A model generated the notes under the pieces. That model had not been told where the DNA came from and did no database searches. It saw nothing but the letters and a program-made list of their open reading frames with translations. Below are positions 1 through 10,415 of a stretch of DNA of 64,000 nucleotides, one piece after another. The DNA comes from Corylus avellana (lineage: Eukaryota; Streptophyta; Magnoliopsida; Fagales; Betulaceae), in assembly GCF_901000735.1 (NCBI RefSeq), contig NC_081543.1:22835515-22899514 (forward strand), written 5' to 3'. Numbering within the stretch: the stretch's first letter is position 1; each line of letters opens with the position of its first letter. Both the position numbers and the translations under genes were made by a program.

Positions 1-357
1 AGGGGAGCGTTCATAAGAAACATAACAATAACTGATGTGTTTATAGACGGTACAGTAATGGCGATACAGTATGGAGGCAACTCCGGTGGGCACCCAGATG
101 ACAACTACGACCGAAAAGCTCTCCCGGTTGTGAAGGGCATAACTGTCAAGAATGTTGTGGGTGTGAAGGTTGAGCAAGCGGGTGATCTAGTAGGGTTGGA
201 GGGCGCCCCATACGCAGGGCTTTGCTTCTCTAACATCAGTCTCTATAGTTCAAAGCAAAACGGACCAACAAGTACCCCTTGGACGTGCTCCAATGTAACC
301 GGAGGTTCTCATCTGGTCAAGCCGGGGCTATGTGGAGCGCTGACCAGCAGCTGTTGA
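1..357 (+). CDS. Polygalacturonase (GH28), C-terminal part of last exon
   Basis: The reading frame is open from base 1 to the TGA at 355-357, so the gene begins upstream of the window. The 118 visible residues match the C-terminal strands of plant probable polygalacturonases, which hydrolyse homogalacturonan in the cell wall. Seen are the parallel-beta-helix style repeats (RNITITDVFIDG, GITVKNVVGVKV, LCFSNISLYS), a GGHPDD segment and the Cys-containing tail (WTCSNV, LCGAL). The catalytic Asp motifs of GH28 lie upstream and cannot be checked. A Met or GTG near base 37 is internal and not a start. Family is confident; the exact subgroup is not. Confidence 0.85.
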   Translation, partial: RGAFIRNITITDVFIDGTVMAIQYGGNSGGHPDDNYDRKALPVVKGITVKNVVGVKVEQAGDLVGLEGAPYAGLCFSNISLYSSKQNGPTSTPWTCSNVTGGSHLVKPGLCGALTSSC

Positions 358-509
358 GAATTTAATGATTCATCTTGTACGTAATAACATTTACAATAAG
401 GAGTAGTTTGTACTCCATAGATGAAGCAATTGATGATATTGGAATAAGTTTCACTCATCGCAGAAGATTCTCTTTTCCTAGTTTAGTAGCTTCTGTAATT
501 TAGTGAAGG
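358..509 (+). other. Likely 3' UTR and flank of the polygalacturonase gene
   Basis: AT-rich non-coding sequence after the stop codon, with several AATAA-like words that could serve polyadenylation. It runs into the 8-bp target duplication (502-509) of the next element. Confidence 0.4.
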
Positions 510-1093
510 TATGGATGTAAACGAACCGAATTTAAACGAGCTTTTTTTGTTTGGGCTCGGCTCGTTTAAATTTAACTCGAACCGAACTTAAGGACGAGCC
601 AAAAAAATCGAGTCCGAGCTCGAGCTCATAATAAGTCGAGTTGAGCTAGCTCGGGAGCTCTTATATTTAATTTATTTTTTTATTATAAATTTAAACATCA
701 AGTATTCTTAAACAGCTCAAAAAGCCAGCTTTCATATGAGTATTTACTTAGCCTGGCTAGCCGAGTATGGAGCCTAAGTCAAGACAGCAAGACACTTTGT
801 TTCGAAGAGAGAGAAAATACATCCTTTTATAAAGGATGCTATTACGGGAAAAAATAAAAAATCATCAATTTTTAATATTAATATGAGCAACTATGTGAAT
901 AACTACCAATTCAAGCCTTATATGAGCTGCTCATGAGCCTAACCGAATCGAGCCAAACTTGCTTCGTTTAATATTCGAGCCAATATTTGTGTTCTCGAAA
1001 CGCCTCATTTAATAATAAAGTCAAGCACGAGCCGAACTTATACAAACCGATCCCGAGCTCGCTCTCGAACGGCTTGCTCGTTTAACACCGCCA
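510..1093. mobile_element. Non-autonomous hAT-like element, 584 bp
   Basis: The element is flanked by a perfect 8-bp duplication AGTGAAGG (502-509 and 1094-1101), the size made by hAT transposases. The ends are similar inverted repeats: left TATGGATGTAAACGA, right (reverse complement) TGGCGGTGTTAAACGA. Both sub-terminal regions are full of CGAGCTC and GGCTCG words in both orientations, typical of transposase-binding clusters. There is no transposase reading frame, so it would need a partner in trans. Confidence 0.85.
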
Positions 1094-1255
1094 AGTGAAG
1101 GGCTTAGACTCTTCCAAAGTAGACCTTAATTTTTGCTAAAAATACTTGAGGAGATCTGTTTTAGAGTTTCTGAATTAGGTGTTACTTATTTTTTCGAATT
1201 AGAGTTTCTTTTTTATTCTTGTTTTTGTTTTTGAATCACAAGCATAGTTTCTTGG

Positions 1256-1557
1256 TGAAGAAATTCATAATGAAATAATAAATTGCACAATAATAAAATA
1301 AGACACAAGATTTTTACGTAGTTCGGTCTATAACCTACAAAGTCCTAAGGGCTACATTATGCTTTTATTCAATGAATAATTTTACAATATAAATGGTCCA
1401 TATTCATAGAGATGGGAGACCCTTATTTATAGAGATGAGAGATAATACAAAATGATATAATTGATAAAATCAAATCAAATATATTTAATTCTGATTTGAT
1501 TTTATCGATTTCAATCAATGCTAATATATTTCCATAATATCACAATATACTCTAACA
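1256..1557 (-). repeat. Solo LTR, copia-like, 302 bp
   Basis: Read on the minus strand it starts TGTTAGAGTATATTG and ends GAATTTCTTCA, and is flanked by a perfect 5-bp duplication CTTGG (1251-1255 and 1558-1562). It contains a TATA-like CTATAAATAAG and the GGTTATAGACCGAACTACG stretch often seen near the end of plant copia LTRs. No internal domain remains, so this is the product of LTR-LTR recombination. Confidence 0.85.
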
Positions 1558-1562
1558 CTTGG

Positions 1563-2179
1563 CACAAAAGCCTAAACAATCATGGGTTAAAAAAAAAAAA
1601 AAAAGCATATCTCTTTGTTCTAGCTGTAACATTAGATCTGCTCAATGAAGAATTAGAAGAAGAAGAAGAAGAGAATGATGGTGATGCAGACGAAAATGAA
1701 GAAGCAGAGGAGGCTGTAGCTAAAGAACCAAGATAGATCAGCTGGAGACAAGCCGTGAGATAAGGAGCTTGAATAAGCTCCATGAATTTTGGTTGATGTG
1801 GGGTGACAAGTCAGCATGAAATATGGAGATCTTTACAAGATGCTTTTGCTGATTTTTCATGCTTGATATGAGGGTACTCCTTTTGGCTATTACCATGCAG
1901 CTCATGCAACTCATTTTTATCCTTAAAACCACCACGATCCAACTCAAGCTCAGACTAGAGGAGAATCCTTGGAGAACAAGACAAGGTTGCTCATGCAGGC
2001 CAGTTTTATGTCAGATCCATTTTACTTAAAAAAATCATATCTTTTTATTCTGATGTTGGATTGAGACAAACTTGGCAGCGCTACAAAGTTATGTTTCACG
2101 AAATTTTGCTAATTCTAATGTTTACTAGGACAAAACGGGCTGAAAGGGGAAGATTGAAAAGCTGAACGGAAATAAAGGC
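1563..2179. other. Unassigned sequence with a short acidic reading frame
   Basis: No recognised gene. A run of A (1590-1605) is followed by a plus-strand stretch coding for a Glu/Asp-rich tail (LNEELEEEEEEN..., stop at 1734-1736). The stretch may be a low-complexity remnant of a gene or transposase, but nothing downstream supports either. The last bases before 2180 lead into the duplicated block. Confidence 0.3.
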
Positions 2180-2339
2180 AAAAATCCAAAAGGAAAAGAC
2201 TTGATTGCTGTATTGGGAACTTTAATAAAAAATTTATTCTAGCAAATCAAATAATCCAGCAATCAAATATATTTTAGTTTATAAATTTACGTTATTTAAA
2301 TTGGGATTTTATTTAATTGTAATAATTTCCTTTATTATT

Positions 2340-2690
2340 CTAGAAAGTATTGACATGAAAATTAGTAAACAAGCTAGTAAGGATAAACAAAAAGCTAAAT
2401 ATGAAATAGGTAATTCTGTGAAGCATATGGTCTACCAACAATAGCACCATCACAAAGACACGAAAGAAAAGAAGTCTTATCACATTCAAAAGAAATATCA
2501 CAACGGATACAAAAGAAAGAAACATTTCGAAAGAAATGATTTCTAATCAAAGAGTAAACCCATAAAAAATTGGTCTAAACATAGTCACAACAAGAGTCAA
2601 AGAGAAAGAAAACAAAAAACTGATAAGAGTAAATTAAAATGTTTTAAATTTGGAAAATTTGGTCATTTTCAAATGATTGCAAAGTAAAAA
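2340..2690 (+). pseudogene. Caulimovirid-type coat protein tail with decayed zinc knuckle
   Basis: Lys/Arg/His-rich frames with several stops run into a CCHC-like knuckle (CFKFGKFGHF...) that has lost its second and last Cys. In plant pararetroviruses such a basic tail plus knuckle ends the coat region and lies just before the protease, and a protease follows here at 2958. This is an old, disabled endogenous copy: TAA and TAG stops at about 2443 and 2686 and the missing Cys residues break it. A gypsy gag is the alternative, but the protease/RT that follow and the coat domain at 9760-10415 favour a caulimovirid. Confidence 0.6.
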
Positions 2691-2957
2691 AATACTATCA
2701 AACAGTTAAACATATTAAGTGAAGACAAAGAAAAATTAGTCAGTATTTTAGAATTAAGAAATACGGATTCCAATGAAAATGAGGACAACATTTCAATAAT
2801 CAGTTCATCTAGTGATTTTCCCTACGATAGTGAAATTCTAGTAACTCTAGCTCACCAGACATCAGTTTTGGTTGTAAAATTAGTTTCTGTAAGACAGTCA
2901 ATGTTCTTACTAAACAGGAAGAACAAGAAGAGTTATTAATTGAATTAATTAGTAAAG

Positions 2958-3676
2958 TTGGAAAATCCTGAGTTAAAATCCAAGTACTTAGAAAGATTGA
3001 GAAATTTTTTAACGAAAGGAGAAAATAGTAAAATAAGTAAGCCAACAATAAGTCCTAATTCAACATTAGAAAAATTTAATAAAACTAAAAAAGAAATAGC
3101 AATTCAAGACTTGCAACTTGAAGTAAATCATATCAAAACAGAAGTCAGAATGTTAAAAGATGAAAGTAAAAAGATGAAACAAGATATTGAGATCCTGAAA
3201 GATGATAATAAAACAGACCAAGATTCTGTAAAAGAAAATTCTGATAATGAAAGTGAAACAAAAATTGAGCAATCTTGCTTAAACACAATCAGCAATATAA
3301 ACTTAAAAGTAAAAATTAGGATAGAAGACTTTGAGTTAACAGTCACTGCCCTACTTGATTCAGGAGCAGACTTAAACTGTATACAAGAAGGAATAATTCT
3401 TACGAAGTATTACAGTAAAATAACCGAGTCATTAAGTTCTTCAAGTGGTAGTAAAATGGAAATTAGTTATGAAATCAGTAACGCACATGTTTGTCAAGAC
3501 AATGTCTGTTTCAAAACATCCTTTGTCTTAGTAAAAATATGATCGATAAAGTCATTTTAGGCCTTCCATTTCTTGTTTTGTTGTATCCCTTTACAACAGA
3601 TAATGATGGAGTTTCTACATACCCATTTGGTGAACAAGTAAAATTTAAGTTCCTAACAAAGCCAGAACTTAGATAA
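2958..3676 (+). pseudogene. Caulimovirid-type polyprotein piece: linker and aspartic protease
   Basis: A 194-codon frame (2958-3542) begins with a charged region likely to form a coiled coil (residues about 45-95), then an aspartic protease with the active-site motif LLDSGADLNCI near residue 132. The frame breaks close to 3540, and the rest of the protease (VILGLPFL, then YPF) continues in another frame to 3676. A retropepsin-like fold directly upstream of reverse transcriptase is the caulimovirid and gypsy order. The upstream RT-side motifs and the coat domain suggest a petuvirus/florendovirus-like relative. Not functional. Confidence 0.65.
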
Positions 3677-3839
3677 TTAAATGTGTCCAGAAGAAATTTT
3701 GTTTCAAGATCCATTAATTTATTAAACTGTAAAACTCAACAAGTCAATTTCTTGAAAGAAGAAAAGAAATAAAATTCAAAAGAATTGAGGAACAGATAAC
3801 TAGTAAAATTCTTCAAAAAAAAATTGAAAATTTTACTGA

Positions 3840-4027
3840 AAAGGTAAAATAAGAAGTTTGTTCAGGCCTTCCCAATGCTTTATGGCATAGGAAGAAACAC
3901 ATAGTCAAACTTCCTGACACTAAAGAATTTAGTGAAAGAAATATCCCTACCAAAGCCCGGCCAATTCAAATGAGTAAAGAGACAATGGAATTTTGTCAAA
4001 ATAAGATCAAAGATTTGTTAAGTAAAG
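3840..4027 (+). pseudogene. Caulimovirid-type reverse transcriptase, N-terminal scrap
   Basis: Frames with stops encode FPMLYGIG-type and KARPIQMSKE-like words resembling the segment just before RT motif 1 of plant pararetroviruses (the I-P-x-K-A-R-P-I-Q-M signature is clear at about 3940-3975). The sequence stops at 4027, where a copia LTR begins, so the polymerase itself is absent here. Confidence 0.6.
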
Positions 4028-5242
4028 TGTTAGGTTTTAGATTGGCCTAATTCAATGACCGTTCATGTAGTTCTTTTTAGCTTAAAACTTTGAGAGTATG
4101 TTTTGGGGGTGTCCCTAGTAGTTTTAGGATCTTCTGAGAAGTTCTCTGTTTTCCCATCACATAACGGAACATGCAATGGGAGCAAAATATGTTCTCCCTA
4201 TTTTCTCGTTTGGAGGCTCGTCAGAAAGGACAAGTAACTGGAGCAAAGATGGACTTCCTATTTTCCCATTAGGAACAGCGTCAGGACAGGGATGGGACGA
4301 GAGCAGAAACTGGACTCCTTGTTTTCCGGTCAGGACGAGGATGTGACGGGAGCAACAGCTGGTCTTCCTGGTTTCCCGTCATGAACTGCGTCATGACGCA
4401 GATGTGACGGCAGCAAAATTGGACTTCTTGGTTTCTCGTCAGGAACCCGGTCAGGACGGGACATATAATAGGACCAAAGTTTGATTCCTTGGTTTCCCGT
4501 CAACTGGTTCGTCAAGAAGGAACATGTGACGAAGTAGAGGCATTTTGCCTTCCCGTCAAAATGGGATTGCTGTCTCGTTAAGACGTTGAAATTTCAGATA
4601 TGCAAAATTTGTTCTTCCTGTCATAACGAGAAAGTGTCCCGTTATGATGTGACGGAAGAAATGTTTTCTCTATAAAAGGTTTTCCTTCACTGTTTACTCT
4701 TGAGACTTTGGGATTTTATTTTAAGAGCTCTCTCTTGTCTGAAGTCTCCTTTTCTCCACTAGCATTGGGTCCTGGTGGTATTGATTTTCAACAAGGGACG
4801 TGATATAGCTTGAAGTTGTCCTTTCTCTTGTTTTGTCGTGTTGCCTTGCTCGCTTACTGATAAAGCTGAAATATTTGATTGGTGTTTGTTGAAGAAGTCT
4901 ACCGAAGGATAGGTAAAGGAAGTTGTTGTTTGAAGATGTTCACGATGGTGACAAGCTTGAAGGTTTGTCGTTCTTACTAAGTTTAGAGGTGTTCAAGGGT
5001 GTGGGTATCGTCTATTCTATAACTGTGAGTCTTCTTTTACTGATTTCTTGGGTTTGTCTGCCCCGGAGTAGTTTTTACCTTGAGATGCTCAAGGGTTTTC
5101 CACTTAGTAAACAAACTCTGTGTTATGGTTGTGTTTGTTTACTTATTCCGTTATGCATGTTGTGTGTTTGATGAAATGACTTAGTTGCTTACTTCAATAT
5201 TTTTGGTTGCAAGAGGTAGAACTTGATCTTTATATTTTATCA
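4028..5242 (+). repeat. Copia 5' LTR, 1215 bp, copy 1
   Basis: It starts TGTTAGGTTTTAG and ends TTTATCA, followed two bases later by the primer-binding site. A TATA-like TATAAAAGG lies near 4670. The section 4130-4560 is a loose array of GGGAGCAAAA / TTCCCGTCA / GGACGAG words, a degenerate internal tandem repeat with period near 60 bp. Confidence 0.8.
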
Positions 5243-5244
5243 AT

Positions 5245-5256
5245 TGGTATCTGAGC
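5245..5256 (+). other. Primer-binding site (initiator tRNA-Met type), copy 1
   Basis: TGGTATCTGAGC differs by one base from the standard TGGTATCAGAGC complement of the tRNA-iMet 3' end. The second copy (15545) still has the standard sequence, so the change happened in this copy. Confidence 0.85.
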
Positions 5257-5308
5257 TGGTTCGCTCAGTTTTTGACTTACGTCTTAAGCGTGTTCATTTC
5301 CTCTTTTT

Positions 5309-5835
5309 GTGGGTTCTGTCTTGTCTATGAATATTCTTTTTCTTGATGAGCTTTGTTGTTTAAAAGACTTTGACATGTCTTCTGTTTCTTGTGAGAGGGT
5401 TGCTGAATCTCTTAAGTCTTCATACTGTATTGATATTGACCATGATAATCCTGCTTTCTCTTTGGATGCTTTAAATTACTCCTATGACACGATGTCCATG
5501 GAACTTTGTTCTGTTAATCTTGACACTGAGCGTATTATGGATGAGTTAGTCAGAGTCAATTTTGAAATGGAAATACTAAAATTGGACAATCAAAAAAAAA
5601 AAAGAAAAAAAGAAAAGAACTTTTGTCTGCTAAGTAATCTATGATGTTGGATGTGAAATCTCCTGATTGTCCCTCATATGAGCCTAGCTCTACTAAAAAA
5701 CGTGAGCCTTGTTTTCACTGTGGAGTCCAAGCACATTTTCGTGCTAAATGTCCTCTTTTGATGCATGAGAATACCAAGTCTTCCATGACTGTCTCTAATA
5801 AGAAAAATGCTAACCTTGTTCGACAACAGATCTAA
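5309..5835 (+). pseudogene. Copia gag remnant with CCHC zinc knuckle, copy 1
   Basis: Two frames (5309-5644 and 5641-5835) cover the end of a copia gag. The first is acidic/helical and ends in a Lys-rich run coded by poly-A (5590-5620) with a frame break. The second has an intact CCHC knuckle CFHCGVQAHFRAKC (C-x2-C-x4-H-x4-C) for RNA binding in the particle. The N-terminal gag is not recognisable. Confidence 0.7.
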
Positions 5836-5898
5836 CATATAATCTCCAAACTAGATTTTCTTACTAGTGTAATCTCAAAGAAATACCCCTCCTCTTTT

Positions 5899-6180
5899 GT
5901 GCATAGTCAAGAGTTTAGTCAATGCAGTTGCTCTTTCAAGAAGTGTCCCATTGAAGAAGATGATCATGTTGATCTTGTTGCTCACACTTCTTTAAAAGCT
6001 CTTGATTCATGTTTGTGGTACCTCAATAGTGCTTGTTCTAAGCACACGTCGGGGGACAAATCTGTGTTTAACTGTTTAAATGAGTACAGGAGTGGCAGTG
6101 TTACATTTTGGATACGAAACTCATCCTTAGATCAAAGGAAGGGGATCAGTCAAAATCAAAGGGATTCCAGAGATTCGTGA
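5899..6180 (+). pseudogene. Copia protease remnant, copy 1
   Basis: The active-site segment of copia protease (WYLDSGCSKH in related elements) reads WYLNSACSKHTSGD here. The catalytic Asp is replaced by Asn and the following Gly region is altered, so it is inactive. A frame break follows near 6110. Copy 2 has the same lesion, so it predates the duplication. Confidence 0.8.
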
Positions 6181-6282
6181 AGTACTCTATGGGAAGAATC
6201 TAAAGGCAAATCTTCTCAACATTAGCTAGAAATGTGATGAAGATCGTATTGTTCTATTTTCAAAAAAAAAAAAAAATGCAAT

Positions 6283-7512
6283 GTGTTCAATGAGGATAGA
6301 AAATGGATTATGGGAGGTGTGAGGATGTCTGATAATTGCTATGGAATTAGTCCCATGACCACTCTCAGTTGTAAGCAAGCCAAGTTGGACATTGCTGAAC
6401 TATGGCATCAACGTCTAGGACATCAAAATTTCAAGGATCTCTTCAGGGCATCCAGGAATGAGCTTATCAGTGATTTGCCTAAGTTAGGCAAGCTTGAGAA
6501 GATGGTATGTGGACCATGTCAGTTGGGAAAACAAATCAAATCTCAACACAGAGCAACAAAGTCCATTCACACCACATATTCTTTGGAGTTACTTCACATG
6601 GATCTGATGGGTCCCACGAGAAGTGAGAGTATGGGAGGAAAGAAGTATATCATGGTAATTGTGGATGACTATTCTAGATTCACTTTGGTGATATTATTGA
6701 AGGACAAGTCCGAAGCATGTGATCAAGCCAAAATTTTGTTCAAAAGAATCCAAAATGAGAAGGGATGTGCCATTCAACGGATAAAAAGTGACCATGGAAG
6801 AGAATTTGAGAACTCATGTTTTGAAAAATTCTGTGAAGAGTCAGACATAAAATAGGAATTCTCCTCACTCATCACTCCTCAACAGAATGGAGTCGTTGAA
6901 AGGAAGAATCAAGTCGTCCAAGATATGGCATGAGCTATGTTACATGGGAAAAACCTTGCTACATATTTCTGGGGAGAAGCTGTCAATACTGCCTGTCACA
7001 TTATTAATAGAGTTTACCGAAGGCCAAGCACTGAGAAGACACCGTATGAGATTTGGAAGGGGAAGAAACTAACAGTGAAATACTTCCACATTTTTGAAAG
7101 TAAATGCTTCATACTCCGTGACAGGAGAAATCTTGGTAAATTTGACACCAAGAGTGATGAATGAATCTTTCTCAGATATTCTCATTTGAGTATGGCATAT
7201 CGGGTTTACAACAGTCGAACAAACACTCTCATGGAATCTATAAATGTTGTGATTCATGATGAATCCTTTGATGTCAGGAGTCAACCACTTGAAAGAAAAA
7301 AGAAGCCCGGGGTAGTTGAAGAACCAGCTGTGGATGAATCAAAAGGGACAGTGGAAATTGCTTCACCTAAGTCAAATGTTGAGCCCACTAGCCCTAAAGT
7401 ATTGTCTAAAGATACTCATCCTAAGGAAAATATCTTAGGAAACGTTACTAAAGGAAAAAGGCTTCGAAACAGGGTCTTAAATCAAGTTTCTCACTTGTGT
7501 TATCTATCTTAA
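6283..7512 (+). pseudogene. Copia integrase remnant, copy 1
   Basis: The GAG-pre-integrase HHCC domain is readable (LWHQRLGHQ ... CGPCQLGK), followed by the catalytic core: HMDLMGP, VDDYSRF, SDHGREFEN and the NGVVERKN Glu region carry the D,D,E residues. In-frame stops at 6853-6855 (TAG) and about 6929, and a TGA near 7162, split it. After the core comes the usual variable linker with a run of Pro/Ser/Lys-rich sequence up to the TAA at 7512. Confidence 0.88.
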
Positions 7513-8037
7513 TTCGAACCAAAGAAGGTTGAAGAAGAACAACAAGATGAAAGCTGGATTGAAGCTATGCACGAGGAGTTGAATCAATTTACTAGAAATG
7601 ATGTTTAGACCTAGGTTCGCAAACCTAGCGATCAGAATGTCATAGGTACAAAATGGATCTTCAAGAACAAGTCTGATGAACATGGCACTGTGATACGAAA
7701 TAAGGCTAGATTGGTTGCTCAGGGGTATACTCAAGTTGAAGGGATAGACTTTGATGAGATATTTGCTCCAGTTGCTAGACTTGAGTCTATTCGAATTCTT
7801 CTTGGAATAGCGTGCAATTTTGGTTTTAAATTGTATCAAATGGACTTTAAAAGTACCTTTCTAAATGGAATTCTACAAGAATAAGTCTATGTGGAACACC
7901 CTAAAGGGTTCAAGGATCCTCATCACACTGATTATGTATACAAGCTGAAGAAAGCTTTATATGGGTTGAAACATGCGCCTAGAGCATAGTACGAGAGACT
8001 CACAACTTATCTTGTCTCACATGGGTTTAAAAAACTA
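7513..8037 (+). pseudogene. Copia reverse transcriptase N-terminal half, copy 1
   Basis: Readable motifs are [53 protein letters not shown] and [16 protein letters not shown]. Stops occur at about 7606, 7882 and 7987. The sequence ends before the YVDD catalytic loop and RNase H, so no polymerase can be made. Confidence 0.9.
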
Positions 8038-8040
8038 TGA

Positions 8041-8511
8041 GAATAAGTAGCCAAGCATAGTAAAAGCTCATCAGAACAATGTTGCCAGGAATCAACAAAG
8101 CAAAAGAAAGTTACTATTAATAGTCACTCCATACAAGTTACTACTATTCATGAATAGCGAATTTTTTCACTATTCAACCATCAGTCAAACATATTATTGC
8201 TACTTTCTTGGCTTTCGGTGCAGTTTACCCAGGGTAAAGCAACATTAACCTGCTTTCACTAAAGCAGGCTGGACAGAGTTTCTAGAGCCCAGTCACTCAA
8301 TCAAGAAGGCAATAATTCAAAAATGGAAACTTGAGTCTATTTAACGGAAGAAAATATAGAGTTTCGGCAGATTGCACAATACTCTCTAGCTGAAACTTAC
8401 TCCTACTACCCAGAATCCTTGTAATATTTTGTTTGTAAACCATGGAAGCATCAACCTTTGAAATGATTTCAAAGAACTTGTATCTTCATTAGTCAACATG
8501 TTATTTGTAAG
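8041..8511. other. Non-coding spacer between copia remnant and small element
   Basis: No gene is recognised. It contains a short palindrome (AACCTGCTTTCACTAAAGCAGG near 8250) and repeated GTTACTA words. The same spacer occurs in copy 2 with small indels. Confidence 0.4.
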
Positions 8512-9757
8512 TGTTAGTTAAAGATATAAATCCTTTATAATAAATGATGATTTTGTATTCCCCAAATCATGGGATTTAGATAATATTTGTTAACCCTGAT
8601 TTAAGATATATGTTTGGATTTGAAATATTTCAAATCACATGTAAAGCTCTATAAATAGAGCTGTGTACGTACTCAGATCGTATAAGAAGGAAATATGTAG
8701 TCTATTAAGGCTTTAATGTTTGGATATAGGCTATATGCCGAACCATCTTAATCTCCGCATTTATTCTATTTCCTTTCATTATTATTATTATTCTACTTTT
8801 ATATTTATCATATTATTCGTTTCTATATGGTATCAAAGCTAACAGACTAACGCCAATTGTTAGATCCTAGATTGCAATTTTTTTTTTTTTACTTCATTTT
8901 TCTCCTCTCATCATTTTCTCTCTGATTTTAACATGTATCAAAGAAGAAAACGATCTATGAGGTCCATTGCTTGCCTACAAAAACAAAACAAAAAAACCAA
9001 AAAAACAAAAAAAAACAAAAAAAAAACAAAAAAAAAAAAAAAAAACAAAAGGAAGCAAGTATTTTGGTTCATGGAGAAGAGATAAAAAAAATTGGCATCT
9101 CATATTCTTTATTTGGTTTAGGAAGGGAAAAAGAGAAAAATAAAATAAAAAATAAATAAAATAGTGGAAGAAGCTTCTCTTCGTGAAAGGCTGGCTAGGC
9201 AACAAAAAAAAAAAAAGAAAAAAAAAAAGAAGATGCCCAAGAAGGCATATGTTTTGGCCATTGTGGCCCATTTCAAGCTCATAGTTGGCTCATTTTGGCC
9301 ACAGTAGCCGATGTCAAAATTCTAGCCAAAAGTTGTCGATGTAAAAATTTCGGTCAAAGTAACCGGTGCCGGCCAAAAAGTTGCCGATGTTCAAATCCTA
9401 GCCATAGTCGCCGAAGTTCAAGTTTAAGAGCAGCTGACATTTCAAATCAGGCACCATCAACTCCAACCACTCGATATGTTCAACATCAACGATCGCTAAT
9501 GAAGAGATTTAGAATAAATGTTGCCGATAAGTCCTTTTGAATAAATGTTGATTTTTTTTAAGTCCTAAATCAAGAGATTTAGATAATATATGTTAACCAT
9601 GATTTAAGAGATATGTTTGTATTTGAAATATTTCAAATCACATGTAAAGCTCTATAAATAGAGTTGTGTACTCACATTGTATAACAGATCATTAAGAAGG
9701 AAATATGTAGCCTATTAAGCTTCTTTTTGGATTGCACTTATTATATTTCCATATGTC
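8512..9757 (+). mobile_element. Short pol-less copia-type LTR element, copy 1
   Basis: The 5' LTR (8512 to about 8826) starts TGTTAGTTAAAGATATAAATCC, has TATAAATAG, and is followed by TGGTATCAAAGC (8828-8839), a near-standard tRNA-iMet site. A degraded 3' LTR (about 9527-9757) repeats the ATTTAGATAATAT...CTCTATAAATAGAG core. The roughly 700-bp interior is low-complexity A-rich sequence plus a stretch rich in GCCGATGT and no polyprotein. In this copy the 3' LTR start is damaged; copy 2 keeps the polypurine tract and LTR start. Confidence 0.7.
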
Positions 9758-10415
9758 TGACTATCATAGTCTATTATGGAATTTAGATTACTCAGAACTT
9801 GTCTAATCTTATGGGCAAACAGGTTTGGTAAGGTTAATGAACTTTTCTTTCCAAAATGGCTTATTACTATCTTCTCTCAACATGACTCTAGAGATGAATA
9901 CATCCTTGGACCATCTAAAATCACTTTAAGGTTAGGCATCTTATGTTACTAAGTTGATCATGGATTCTGGATGCAATGTGACTAGGGATACGAATGAAGT
10001 GCTCAATTATGGTAAATAATAATGTGTTGACTACATCTGGATTTCCTAATCCAATTTGCTCATCAAAGATGGGATGTCCTTCCTCATCTTGTTTGACTGC
10101 ATGTCTAATTGCTAGTCTTGATTCCTCAGTGAGATGTTTCTCCCACCAAGATCTCAACATACCAATGAAACTTGTGGTTAATAAATCAACTATTGCTAGT
10201 TCACCTATCTCATGATTCGTGACATAACTATTGGCAACCATGGACATATGTTGCAATTTGTTTAAGATTTCTTGTTTAGATAATCCAACTATATTCCACT
10301 CATAGAGTTTATTTGAAGACACAAAGAATTGATTATGAAAATTTGTTTCTTCAAATTGCACATTCGGAGGTGTTGGTCTAGGGTACCGATTTTTGGTTAG
10401 ACTGGTAGGAGTGAC
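9758..10415 (-). pseudogene. Caulimovirid-type coat (gag-like) domain, opposite strand, copy 1
   Basis: A 146-codon open frame (9921-10361, minus) has the core signature of plant pararetrovirus/gag-like coat domains: LYEWNIVGLSKQEI, then LLTTSFIGMLRSWWEKHLT, then LLFTIIEHFI. After a TAA it continues in a shifted frame (REDSNKPFWKEKF, then LPNLFAHKIR) to about 9760. It is on the minus strand whereas the protease/RT pieces of the same block (2340-4027) are on plus, so the viral copy is rearranged. Disabled by frameshift, truncation and separation from the rest. Confidence 0.68.

Larger units (their letters stand above)
4028..8040 (+). mobile_element. Decayed copia (SIRE/Maximus-like) retrotransposon, 3'-truncated, copy 1
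   Basis: It consists of a 5' LTR (4028-5242), a primer site (5245-5256), a gag remnant, protease, integrase and the start of reverse transcriptase in the standard copia order GAG-PR-IN-RT. It lacks the YVDD part of RT, RNase H and the 3' LTR, and ends near 8040 in unrelated sequence. It inserted into, or is joined to, the caulimovirid RT scrap at 4027/4028. The RT motif style ([27 protein letters not shown]) is close to the SIRE group. Confidence 0.85.
2180..10415. repeat. Large duplicated block, copy 1
   Basis: Base 2180 onward matches 12480 onward at a constant offset of 10,300 for more than 3 kb, then at slightly larger offsets because of small indels and a 577-bp insertion in the other copy. 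Similarity ends at GTGAC (10411-10415 here, 21327-21331 in copy 2). The two copies share the same broken genes and differ by scattered substitutions only. The left limit of the match is hidden by the N gap before copy 2. Confidence 0.93.

Noticed and set aside
8971..9159. Lys-rich open frame
   Set aside because: Coded by poly-A/AAC runs in the interior of a small retroelement; no conserved sequence.
9994..10215. Plus-strand 73-codon frame, repeated at 20910
   Set aside because: Shadow of the minus-strand coat-like domain, which has recognisable motifs.
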